DNA from: an uncultured Chloroflexales bacterium
GTDB taxonomy: Bacteria > Chloroflexota > Chloroflexia > Chloroflexales > Chloroflexaceae
Assembly: GCA_937918935.1 (NCBI GenBank)
Contig: CAKZSI010000082.1
Span: 1-46,101, forward strand
Length of the DNA: 46,101 nucleotides
Reading direction: 5' to 3'
Shown in pieces: positions 15,980 to 23,805 of the stretch. Position 1 is the first letter of the stretch. Every line of letters starts with the position of its first letter. Under the pieces are notes generated by a model that was not told the DNA's origin, searched no databases, and saw only the letters and a list, made by a program, of their open reading frames with translations. The position numbers and the translations under genes were made by a program.

Positions 15980-16639
15980 TCAGGAGTGATCCCCGGCCAG
16001 AACGGCGCGCGCCAGGGTGAGGGCCGCCACCCGGCGGCTTCCCGCCGCGCGGAGCGCAGCGGCGCACGCACCCAGAGTCGCGCCGGTGGTCAGCACGTCG
16101 TCTACCAGGATGATGCGGTCAGGCGGGGGCGCCAGCGCGCACCAGGCAAAGGCGCCGGCGACGTTGGTCTGGCGTTCGCGGCGCCCCAGGCGGGCCTGGT
16201 GACCAGTGTCACGCTGGCGGATCAGCCCCTCAGCAAGCAGCGGGAGGCTCCAGCATTGCGCCAGATGGCGCGCCAGTTCCGCGCTCTGATTGAAGCCGCG
16301 CTGCGCCAGACGCTCGGGGTGCAGCGGCACGGGGATCAATACGTCGCCGCACGGGCGCTCGCTGATGTTGGCGACGAGGGCCTCTACCAGCGCCCGCGCC
16401 ACGCGCCGCCGTCGCTGGTACTTGAGCGCATGCACCGCCCGGCGCACGCTCCCTTCGTAGCGCCAGGCCACCGCAACGGCATCCAGACCGGGCGGGGGCG
16501 TTAGTTCTTCGACCACCGGGCGCGCCGCCGCACGACACGCGGCGCAAAACAAGGCGCCAATGCTGCCACAACCTGCGCAGCGATCGGGAAACACGAAGGC
16601 CAGCGCCTGCTCGAACCAGCCCGCCAGCAGTGCGTGCAT
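15980..16639 (-). CDS. comF: ComF-family phosphoribosyltransferase-like protein
   Basis: This 219-residue protein is linked to DNA uptake and natural transformation in competent bacteria. A four-cysteine zinc ribbon sits at about residues 20-36 (CAGCGSIGALFCAAC). The phosphoribosyltransferase fold shows GFNQSAELARHLAQ and the PRPP-loop motif RIILVDDVLTTGATLGA. ATG 16639 is chosen because it begins the conserved HALLAGWFEQAL segment, with GGAGG 11 bases upstream; the longer open frame to 16852 runs through a repeat. A ComEA-like gene lies 1.3 kb away on the opposite strand. The stop codon falls in the flanking repeat of a type C element. Confidence 0.9.
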   Translation of the reverse strand: MHALLAGWFEQALAFVFPDRCAGCGSIGALFCAACRAAARPVVEELTPPPGLDAVAVAWRYEGSVRRAVHALKYQRRRRVARALVEALVANISERPCGDVLIPVPLHPERLAQRGFNQSAELARHLAQCWSLPLLAEGLIRQRDTGHQARLGRRERQTNVAGAFAWCALAPPPDRIILVDDVLTTGATLGACAAALRAAGSRRVAALTLARAVLAGDHS

Positions 16640-16803
16640 CTCCAGACACCTCCAGAGATGAACGGAGCCGGTTGGAGGGGTGTCGGGCAACCTGCCCCCC
16701 ACACCCCTGCCCGCCAGCAGGGGGCGCCCGGCGCCCCGCAATGTATACCGTCTATCCTTGCCCGCAGGTGCGCTACTGGCCCATCCGATAGGTTCTCGAA
16801 CGT

Positions 16804-16838
16804 GAGGTTGCGGGAGGGCTTCGTCCTCCCGCAACCTC
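16804..16838. repeat. Perfect 14-bp-stem palindrome (type A)
   Basis: GAGGTTGCGGGAGG pairs perfectly with CCTCCCGCAACCTC around a 7-base loop. It lies between comF and the endonuclease IV promoter. Confidence 0.65.
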
Positions 16839-16871
16839 CCTTCCCCAACCATGCTTGATGAACCATTTATT

Positions 16872-16893
16872 GCGAACGTGCTATAATGTTCGC
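16872..16893. promoter_or_regulatory. Candidate operator at nfo promoter
   Basis: Inverted repeat GCGAAC-N10-GTTCGC wraps around the extended -10 of the endonuclease IV gene. A further GTTCG half-site lies about 13 bases downstream (near 16904-16908). This suggests control by a dimeric repressor; identity unknown. Confidence 0.45.
16879..16887 (+). promoter_or_regulatory. Extended -10 promoter of nfo
   Basis: TGCTATAAT (extended -10) lies about 37 bases upstream of the ATG. No good -35 is visible at 16-18 bases, which fits an extended -10 promoter. Confidence 0.6.
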
Positions 16894-16923
16894 CGGTAGA
16901 ATGTTCGTTATTGGCGCATTGCT

Positions 16924-17781
16924 ATGCCGTTTGGCGCGCATATGTCCATCGCGGGCGGAGTTGCCCGGGCCTTTGCCCGCGGGCAACAGGTTGGCTGCGA
17001 GACCATGCAGATCTTTTGCAAGAACGAGCGCCAGTGGGAAGCTCGACCGCTCGACGAGGAGGAGGTAGCCGCGTTCCACGCCGAGCATGCCCGCAGTGGT
17101 ATCGACCCGGTGTTTGTCCACGCGGGCTACCTGATCAACCTGGCAAGTCCGGAGCCGGCGCGCTGGGAGCGTTCGATCACGGCCTGCGCCGATGAACTTG
17201 AACGCTGCGCCCGGCTGGGCGTTCCCTACCTGGTGCTGCATCCCGGTTCACATATGGGGAGCGGCGAGGAAGCGGGTCTGGCCCGCGTGGCCACGGCCCT
17301 GAACCGGCTGTTCGGGAGCGGGGCCGGCGCCGATACGATCGTGTTACTTGAGACAACCGCTGGCCAGGGAACGGCGCTCGGGCGCCGCTTCGAGCACCTG
17401 GCCCGGCTTTATGAACTTTCGGACCACAAACAGCGACTGGGGTTCTGTGTGGATACGTGCCATATTTTCGCCGCCGGCTACGATATTCGTTCACCCGAAA
17501 CATATGGCGAGACCTTTGCGGCACTGGAGCGGCTCATCGGCCTCGACCGCATCAAATGTTTCCATCTGAACGACTCCCAGCGCGACCTGGGCAGCCAGGT
17601 CGATCGCCACACCCACATCGGTCAGGGGCGCATTGGCCTGGAAGCCTTTCGCTTACTGGTGAACGACCCGCGCTTTCGTAATGTGCCGATGATCCTTGAA
17701 ACACCCAGGGGCGAAGATATGGCCGAAGATGTGGAGAACCTGACCCTCTTACGTTCCTTGATCGTCCCGCTGGCCGCCTGA
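16924..17781 (+). CDS. nfo: Endonuclease IV (AP endonuclease)
   Basis: Cleaves the phosphodiester 5' to abasic sites in base excision repair. Its 285 residues equal the length of the E. coli enzyme. The trinuclear zinc ligands are recognisable in order: FVHAGY, LVLHPGSH, VLLETTAG, FCVDTCHIFAAGYD, CFHLNDS, DRHTHIGQG and MILETPRG, all complete. The ATG directly starts the conserved FGAHMSIAGG segment. The promoter carries an inverted repeat that may mean damage-related control. A membrane-anchored helix-hairpin-helix protein follows on the same strand after 147 bases. Confidence 0.97.
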   Translation: MPFGAHMSIAGGVARAFARGQQVGCETMQIFCKNERQWEARPLDEEEVAAFHAEHARSGIDPVFVHAGYLINLASPEPARWERSITACADELERCARLGVPYLVLHPGSHMGSGEEAGLARVATALNRLFGSGAGADTIVLLETTAGQGTALGRRFEHLARLYELSDHKQRLGFCVDTCHIFAAGYDIRSPETYGETFAALERLIGLDRIKCFHLNDSQRDLGSQVDRHTHIGQGRIGLEAFRLLVNDPRFRNVPMILETPRGEDMAEDVENLTLLRSLIVPLAA

Positions 17782-17928
17782 TGCGATTGCAGGTGATTGC
17801 GGATTGGGCGCGGCGCATCTGGAGGTGATCGGTCTCGTGCTGATCCCCGAACAGGTCGCCTGGAACTGCGCTCCTGCCATAGCCGGACCTGGGCGCGTCG
17901 CACTCGCTTATTGTCAGGAGATAGCCCT

Positions 17929-18810
17929 ATGGCACGTGTACGTCGGTTGCTCTTCATTGGCGCCTTCGCCGGCATCGCCTACCTGGTCTGGCGCTGGCAG
18001 CGCACACGGACGGGACAGCCGCCCCACACGGGGTTTCCGGGCGCCCCGGAAGCCGGGCGCATCACGGCCACGCCTCCGCCAGCGTTCCCCTCCACACCAT
18101 CCCCCTCTGCCGGTGGCCCCGCTGCCCCCGGCGGACCGCGTCCGATCCCCACCCGCGTACACCGGGGGCCGCCTCCGGCGCCTGGCGCGAAACCCCCGGG
18201 CAGCAGCGCCCAACCCGCCCCCGAAGCAGCACCGGCTCTCGCAGAACAGACGCCAGCGTCTCAGGAGTTACGTGGCAGCATCACCGCTTCACCGGTTGAA
18301 CGCCCCGCCGAAACCGCGACGCCCCCTGCCGAACAACCGGTAGCGGTCGCAGAGACGCCCGCCGAAGCGCCAACGACCGTCGCGGAGAGCACTGCCGAAG
18401 AACTGGTCGCAACGACCGCCGCGCACGAACCAGCGACTGTTACGGAGACCGCTGCCGAAGAACTGGCCGCCGAGACGCCTGCCGAAGAGGTAGCGGCGGA
18501 GACACCGATGGAGGCGCCGGTAGAGGAAGAAGCGCTTGTTGCTCGCGAAGTGGCCGGAGTTACTGCTTCTGCCCCGGCTGAGACGCCGGTCGAGGAGGCA
18601 CTCCCCGCGGAAAGCAGCACACCGGTGAATGTGAACACCGCCGACTACGAAAGCCTGGTGGCGCTGCCAGGCATCGGCCCGGCCCTGGCCCAGCGCATTA
18701 TCGCCTACCGCGAAGAGCACGGCCCCTTCGCCAGTGTGGAAGAGCTCCAGGAAGTTCAGGGGATTGGCCCCAGAAACCTCGACGAGTTTCGTCATCTCAT
18801 TACTGTCTAA
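17929..18810 (+). CDS. Membrane-anchored ComEA-like helix-hairpin-helix protein
   Basis: A 293-residue protein with three parts: an N-terminal membrane anchor (about residues 6-23, RLLFIGAFAGIAYLVWRW); a long Pro-, then Glu/Ala/Thr-rich low-complexity stalk (about 30-230) with repeated AEETP-like units; and a C-terminal ComEA domain with NVNTADYESLVALPGIG and VQGIGPRNLDEF, two helix-hairpin-helix motifs that bind DNA without sequence preference. ComEA is the exogenous-DNA receptor of natural transformation, and the same layout of anchor, flexible stalk and DNA-binding tip is seen here. The stalk is much longer than usual. ATG 17929 has AGGAG about 9 bases upstream. comF lies nearby on the other strand. 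Confidence 0.85.
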   Translation: MARVRRLLFIGAFAGIAYLVWRWQRTRTGQPPHTGFPGAPEAGRITATPPPAFPSTPSPSAGGPAAPGGPRPIPTRVHRGPPPAPGAKPPGSSAQPAPEAAPALAEQTPASQELRGSITASPVERPAETATPPAEQPVAVAETPAEAPTTVAESTAEELVATTAAHEPATVTETAAEELAAETPAEEVAAETPMEAPVEEEALVAREVAGVTASAPAETPVEEALPAESSTPVNVNTADYESLVALPGIGPALAQRIIAYREEHGPFASVEELQEVQGIGPRNLDEFRHLITV

Positions 18811-18860
18811 TGCGACAACGCCCCTCGTTTCGCTGCGCGGCCCGTTGCATTACCGTTCAG

Positions 18861-18895
18861 GGGAGGTGCGGGGAGGCTACGCCTCCTCGTGCCCG
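18861..18895. repeat. GGGAGGG-type palindrome
   Basis: GGGAGG, CTACG and CCTCC form the core hairpin. The 18811-19097 gap between convergent genes contains this copy and the terminator at 19038, with no gene. Confidence 0.45.
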
Positions 18896-19037
18896 TCTAT
18901 GCTGGCGCCACAGGTGTGAACCGTTCTCAGGAGAAGCTCGGATGGGCTTCGTCCGAAAGCCCTGTTCCGTTCGGGCGCGGCGTCGCCGGGCCAGAACAAA
19001 ACATCCGGCGGAGTCTGCGCCCCCGTCCAGGGGACAC

Positions 19038-19073
19038 AAAAAGGAGCAGGGCGGCATCTGCCTGCCCTGCCCC
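19038..19073 (-). terminator. Intrinsic terminator of the B12-radical-SAM-like gene
   Basis: On the minus strand: a GC-rich stem (GCAGGGC/GCCCTGC, extended by GG/CC past one mismatch) followed by TTTTT. It lies 25 bases after the stop codon at 19098. Confidence 0.75.
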
Positions 19074-19097
19074 TCCCTCCTATTGCTTGCATGCGCG

Positions 19098-20237
19098 TCA
19101 GGCAGTCAGCCCCTCATCGTCGAACTGCCGCGGAGCGGGACTTTGCGGTCCGCGCAAGCGCCAGATCAAATTGCCCAGTGCAGGACCGAAACGACTGATG
19201 AAGCGCTGACGATCGCGGCCCTGGTTGTAGATCTGGCGCGCCAACTCGCGCAGTTTCGTCTCGTCGAAGCCCGCGCTGACAGCTTCCTCGTGGGCCACGT
19301 CAAACCGCACGTCGTCGAGACCAAAGGTTGCCGCCACGTCGACGAGATAGGGAATGGACTCATAGGGCGGCACCAACGTCACATCGCCACGGCTGAAGAT
19401 ACCGTGCTCGCGCGCCCGGGCCACTGCCTGCCGCACCTGTTCGCGGGCCGTGGTTGACTCAAACACCTGAGCGGCGTCAATCTGGAAGCGCAGGGCCTCA
19501 CAGCCAGCACGGGCCATCAGCGCCAACATATCGGCATCCAGGCGCCCGGGCTGCGCGATGGCCTCCCAGCTAATTTCCAGGGCCGCCTCAGCAAGCCGCG
19601 TAAGCCAATCCTGCAGCCATTCCCGATCCTCCGTAACCGGCACATCGGGAATCAAGAAGTGGCGAATGCCAAACTCCTGGGCCACACTCCGCAACTCGGC
19701 GACAATCTGCGTCGGAGAGCGGAAGACGGTCCGCTCACCATCGGCGTCGCAGACACCGATCAGCACAGTCGTTTGCAATTCGCCGCCAACCGCCCGCAGC
19801 GGGTAGCGTTCGAGCGAGAGCAAATGGCGCGCCGGAAACGGCAACTGATCAAGCGACAGAGAGGCGCCGAGGCTCGTGCCAGGCTCCGCCCGAGTCTGCA
19901 TCAGAATCCGGCGGAGCACGCCGGGACATACGTGAGGAGCGTCCAGCCCGGAGCGGCTCATTGGCGCAGGCACTACCGCAGCAGACGCATCTGCGCGGAG
20001 CACCTCGGCGACAGCAGCAAGCATCTCGGTACTCTCGCCCGCTATCACCACCACGTGCGGGCGAAACGAACGCAGCAACGGCAACACGGTCGTCAGTGAA
20101 GCCTCGGGTTCCAGCGCCAGATCATAGATGCGCACGATATACCGGCGCTGCTCGAGCAGCGTGGCCAGGTAGGCCAGGGTCAGAGGTGGGACCGCGTTCT
20201 TCCCGATGCCGGGAAGCGCGATAAGAGCCATGTTCAC
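19098..20237 (-). CDS. B12-binding/radical-SAM-like protein without FeS cysteines
   Basis: A 379-residue protein with the layout of BchE/HpnP-type B12-radical SAM enzymes. An N-terminal cobalamin-binding-like Rossmann domain contains ALIALPGIGKNAVPPLTLAYLA and the RSFRPHVVVIAG strand. It is followed by the linker LDQLPFPARHLLSLERY and a TIM-barrel-like part with RSPTQIVAELRSVAQEFGI and the MARAGCEALRFQID/TLVPPYES segments. The defining CxxxCxxC triad is absent: the position reads GVC163-DADG167-ER-T170, so only one cysteine remains. It probably cannot hold the 4Fe-4S cluster and may be a non-catalytic paralogue. Start GTG 20237 has GAGGT 6 bases upstream; ATG 20231 is an alternative. Confidence 0.7.
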   Translation of the reverse strand: MNMALIALPGIGKNAVPPLTLAYLATLLEQRRYIVRIYDLALEPEASLTTVLPLLRSFRPHVVVIAGESTEMLAAVAEVLRADASAAVVPAPMSRSGLDAPHVCPGVLRRILMQTRAEPGTSLGASLSLDQLPFPARHLLSLERYPLRAVGGELQTTVLIGVCDADGERTVFRSPTQIVAELRSVAQEFGIRHFLIPDVPVTEDREWLQDWLTRLAEAALEISWEAIAQPGRLDADMLALMARAGCEALRFQIDAAQVFESTTAREQVRQAVARAREHGIFSRGDVTLVPPYESIPYLVDVAATFGLDDVRFDVAHEEAVSAGFDETKLRELARQIYNQGRDRQRFISRFGPALGNLIWRLRGPQSPAPRQFDDEGLTA

Positions 20238-20250
20238 GCGCGGACCTCAC

Positions 20251-20291
20251 AGGTGCAGAGCTGTGGTACGTTCATTGACACTATACCACAG
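20251..20291. promoter_or_regulatory. Extended -10 promoter and flanking palindrome
   Basis: On the minus strand, TGGTATAGT (20280-20288) is an extended -10 for the gene starting at 20237. Perfect 8-base arms CTGTGGTA (20251-20258) and TACCACAG (20284-20291) bracket the start of transcription, a possible operator pair. Confidence 0.45.
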
Positions 20292-20405
20292 TTACCAGGC
20301 ATTATTTATAAATCGTTAATGACTTTCTTGGAATTGGAGATGACAATCTTCTTCCCGGCGGGTGCACCTGGCAAGTCCTGTTACAAGAGGCAGAAAGGGG
20401 ATTCT

Positions 20406-20430
20406 GGGGTGGGCTGCGCCCGCCCATCCC
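20406..20430. repeat. GGGAGGG-like palindrome
   Basis: GGGGTGGGC and GCCCATCCC flank TGCGCCC. It lies 80 bases beyond the sensor kinase stop. The 20238-20511 gap holds no gene. Confidence 0.4.
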
Positions 20431-20511
20431 TTTCCGTTGAAGAGGGCAGGGGAACCAGGAGGGATGTGCCCTTCCGGCCCCATTGTTCAAGAACGTACCG
20501 GATGCGCCACC

Positions 20512-22689
20512 TCAAGCGACCGACTCACTGATGATCTGTTCGCGCCGCACGAGGGGCAGAGCAAAGGTAAAGCAACTGCCTTTACCGACCTCGCTTTCAA
20601 CCCAGATCCGCCCGCCGTGCCCTTCGACGATCTGCTGGCAGATCGACAGACCCAGCCCCAGATGCGCGCCATGGCGGGAGTCGCGGGTCTCGATACGGTA
20701 GAAGCGATTGAAGATCTTCTCCTGCTGGTCAGGAGGAATACCCACACCCGTATCAACCACGTGCACCCAGACCTCGTTCCCCCGTACTTCACCGGTGATA
20801 GTAACCGACCCGCCAGCGGGCGTGGCCTTCATCGCATTCTCGACCAGATTCGTGATGACCTGACCAATTCGCTCGCTATCGATCAGTATCTCAGGAAGAT
20901 CGTCAGGCGCCTCAGCGCGGATGTGCAGGCCAAACTGCTCAGCCTGCACCTGAAAGCGGGCGCTGGCAGTCAGGATGAGATCGGTCAGATTCGCCCAGTG
21001 CGGTTGCAGCCGCAGGTGCCCCGCTTCAAGTCGGTTGAACTCCAGCAGTTCGGTGATCCGACCCTTCAGCGCATTCGCCTGCTCATCGGCCAGGCCGAGG
21101 AACTCGCGTTGCAGGTCGTTCAGCGGGCCGGCCTTTTCTTGCAGCACCACTTTCAAGAAGCCGTTCAACGTATTGAGCGGGTTCCGCAACTCGTGGGACA
21201 CCATAGAAATAAACTCGACCCGCTGCCGCTCCTGCAATTTCTGGACGGTGACATCGTGGATGGCGAAGGCTACCAGACTATCGCCGGCATCGGCAAGCCG
21301 CACCAGCGAAGCGTAGATCTGATAATGACGTTCCTCTTCGTCCTGACTAACCTGGATCTCCTGGCTGACCAGACCGCTGGCCTGCTGGCGCACCTCGTGG
21401 TTCAGGCGATCCAGGGCTTCCCGGAGGGCGCCACCGTGGACATCGCTATGGTGAAGCGCCTGATAGGCCGCCGGATTACCCAGCACCAGAGCGCCCTGTT
21501 CATTGACGACGATCAGGCCGTCGCCAATATCGCGCAACACCGCTTCGAGCATGAGTCGCTGGCGAGCCAGTTCGGTATGCAACCTGGCATTGTGGATGGC
21601 GACACTGGCCTGAATACTGAAGGAGGTGAGGTGGCGAACCTCGGTGGCGGTAAAGACGTGCGGCTGGACGCTTACCACTGTCAACGCGCCGAGCACCTGA
21701 TTATCAACGTCGATCAGCGGCACGCTCAGCGCGGCCATGACCCCGGCGCGCTGCAGGGAATGCCATTCGGCGTCATGGAGAGCGTCGTCTACAAGTATCG
21801 GAACGCGCGTTTCCACCACGCGCCGCACGAGCTGTTCGGGCCAACCGGGCCGGAGTTGCCCCTCACCCCCGAGGGTGCGATGGGTGCAACCTTCGGCCTG
21901 GAGCATTGTCAACGCCGCTGCGCTGACCCGATTCGGCCCGAGCATCTGCATGAGGCTGTCGAGGATCTGTTGCAGCACATCGTCGAGGCTTAACGACCCG
22001 GTAATTGCCCGCAGGCTCTCTTCGAGCGCCTGCTGGCGCCTGATCCGCACGCGCAGGTCGTTGTTGACGCTCTCCAACTCCCCAACCCGATCGACGTGTT
22101 CGGCGCGCGCGGCATCCAGGCGCGCACTGAGACGGCGCGCGGTCCATAGCCGGTATTCGGCCAGGCTCAGCGACAGCGCAACAAAAAATGTACTTCCGCC
22201 GACCAGGCCAACAAAAGCCAGGCTATGTTCGGTTGAAAACGGCGCGGTCCGCTCACGAGCATAGAGGACGGCGAGGTACAGCACGCCCAGCAGCGCCGGG
22301 ACGCTCATCGTCCAGAGCGCATAGCGGCGGTAGCGCAGCGCCTTCAGCACCATAACAGCATAAATCGGAAAGATGCCGAGGGTCAGCGGCCCGGCGTAGA
22401 TGAGCAGATAGCCCGCCAGCAGTGCATCGGTGATCGTGGAGGCGAGGATCATCAGCAGGGTGCGCTGTTTGTGCCCGTGGCGCAGACCTGCATTGACGGC
22501 GAACAGCAAGCCGAGGTTGAACAGCGCGTAGACCACCAACCCAAAGATGGTTACATTCCCAATAGGCATACGGGCGAACCACCAGGCCAGCGCCAGCACG
22601 GGGAGGGGCAGCAAGGCACGCAACCCGTCACGAATACTGGTGCGCAGCCACGGCTCGGCGCGCTCAAAGAGCGTATCGGTCATGGACAT
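20512..22689 (-). CDS. Membrane sensor histidine kinase (MASE-like, GAF, PAS)
   Basis: A 725-residue kinase. Residues about 25-185 hold six or so membrane helices that form an integral sensing module. A short coiled coil (about 190-230), a GAF domain (about 235-385) and a PAS domain (about 400-480) follow. HisKA contains the phospho-accepting H499 in FISMVSHELRNPLN, and HATPase_c contains the N-box NLVENAMKAT, the G1 box DTGVGIP and the G2 box GAHLGLGLSICQQIVEGHGG. ATG 22689 is chosen because AGGGA lies 6 bases upstream; ATG 22683 is possible. An OmpR-type regulator ends 168 bases upstream on the same strand and is the likely partner, with a strong hairpin between them. Confidence 0.93.
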   Translation of the reverse strand: MSMTDTLFERAEPWLRTSIRDGLRALLPLPVLALAWWFARMPIGNVTIFGLVVYALFNLGLLFAVNAGLRHGHKQRTLLMILASTITDALLAGYLLIYAGPLTLGIFPIYAVMVLKALRYRRYALWTMSVPALLGVLYLAVLYARERTAPFSTEHSLAFVGLVGGSTFFVALSLSLAEYRLWTARRLSARLDAARAEHVDRVGELESVNNDLRVRIRRQQALEESLRAITGSLSLDDVLQQILDSLMQMLGPNRVSAAALTMLQAEGCTHRTLGGEGQLRPGWPEQLVRRVVETRVPILVDDALHDAEWHSLQRAGVMAALSVPLIDVDNQVLGALTVVSVQPHVFTATEVRHLTSFSIQASVAIHNARLHTELARQRLMLEAVLRDIGDGLIVVNEQGALVLGNPAAYQALHHSDVHGGALREALDRLNHEVRQQASGLVSQEIQVSQDEEERHYQIYASLVRLADAGDSLVAFAIHDVTVQKLQERQRVEFISMVSHELRNPLNTLNGFLKVVLQEKAGPLNDLQREFLGLADEQANALKGRITELLEFNRLEAGHLRLQPHWANLTDLILTASARFQVQAEQFGLHIRAEAPDDLPEILIDSERIGQVITNLVENAMKATPAGGSVTITGEVRGNEVWVHVVDTGVGIPPDQQEKIFNRFYRIETRDSRHGAHLGLGLSICQQIVEGHGGRIWVESEVGKGSCFTFALPLVRREQIISESVA

Positions 22690-22763
22690 TGCCAATCCCT
22701 GTCTCCCCGGCGACGCTTCAGGTCAAGCGCCCGCCCTTACAGGTCCATCGTCTGGCTGGGAAC

Positions 22764-22798
22764 AAGATGCAGGGCAACGTGCTTGCGCCCTGCATCTT
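22764..22798. terminator. Strong hairpin between regulator and kinase genes
   Basis: A perfect 12-base stem (AAGATGCAGGGC / GCCCTGCATCTT) with an 11-base loop. On the minus strand it follows the response regulator and precedes the kinase. The T-tract is poor, so it may attenuate rather than stop transcription or may stabilise the upstream mRNA. Confidence 0.5.
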
Positions 22799-22856
22799 CC
22801 TTGTGCCTGATATACGCCTCACTCCGGCGGGTGCGCGCCCGGCAGTGAAACCATCC

Positions 22857-23537
22857 TCACGGCTCGAATTTATAGCCGAGGTTGCGCACCGTGATAACGT
22901 GGCGCGGATGCTCAGGATCGTTCTCGATCTTGGTGCGCAGGCGCCGGATGTACACTGCGACCAGGTTGCTCTCGCCCTCATACTCGTACCCCCAGACCTT
23001 GCTGAGGATCTGGCTGATATTGAGGATGCGACCCGAGTTCTTCATCAGATAGTACAACAACCGGAACTCCAGGGGCGTCAACTCAACCGAACGTCCATCA
23101 GCGAAGAGCACCTTGTGCTCGACCGGGTCCAGGGTTATGTCACCCTGGCTGAGGCGGGACGAGGGATTGAGCATGTCGCTATTGCGGCGCCGCAGCACCG
23201 CTTCGACGCGGGCGAGCAACTCGGAAGGCTCATAGGGCTTGATCAAATAATCGTCACCGCCGATCTGCAGACCCATCACCCGATCCTGCAACTGGGTGCG
23301 CCCGGAGAGGAAAATGATCGGCACATCCGAGTTGCGCCGGATCTGGCGGCAGATATCGAACCCGCTCGACTTCGGCATCATAACATCAAGCAAGATCAGA
23401 TCGGGGTTGTGTTGCTCAACCGCCTGCAAAATGCTCTGAGCATCGTACGCCTTGCAGACCCGATAGCCCGCCTCTTCGAGCACGAACGAGGTGAGTTTGA
23501 CGCTGGGAATATCATCATCGGCAACCAGAATGTGCAT
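22857..23537 (-). CDS. OmpR/PhoB-family response regulator
   Basis: A 226-residue two-component regulator. The receiver domain carries D7-D8-D9, phosphoacceptor D51 (LILLDVMMPKSSGFD) and the conserved lysine in DDYLIKPYEPSELLAR. The C-terminal winged helix shows ELTPLEFRLLYYLMKNSGRI, the recognition helix region LVAVYIRRLRTKIE and the end YKFEP. It precedes a large membrane kinase on the same strand and is probably phosphorylated by it. Targets are unknown; TerC lies directly upstream (268-base gap). Confidence 0.95.
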   Translation of the reverse strand: MHILVADDDIPSVKLTSFVLEEAGYRVCKAYDAQSILQAVEQHNPDLILLDVMMPKSSGFDICRQIRRNSDVPIIFLSGRTQLQDRVMGLQIGGDDYLIKPYEPSELLARVEAVLRRRNSDMLNPSSRLSQGDITLDPVEHKVLFADGRSVELTPLEFRLLYYLMKNSGRILNISQILSKVWGYEYEGESNLVAVYIRRLRTKIENDPEHPRHVITVRNLGYKFEP

Positions 23538-23805
23538 GGACTCGTCTCCTTCCTGAACAGGGGCTGAAGCTCCGGCGTTGGCCCTCGGTGCAAAGCTGCT
23601 GGACGCGTGTAGACGAGCAGCCTGAGCTTCCGACCGATGGAATGCTCCCTGTCAACATCAACGACAACGGTGGATAGATTAGCGTCCGCGCCAACATTCG
23701 CTGTTGTTAATACTAACTCCCGACATTACCAGAAAGTTACGCCCCCTGTCAGAAAAAATCACCCCGGGGCATTTCGATGGCGAGAAGGGTCGCTACCGCG
23801 GCCTA

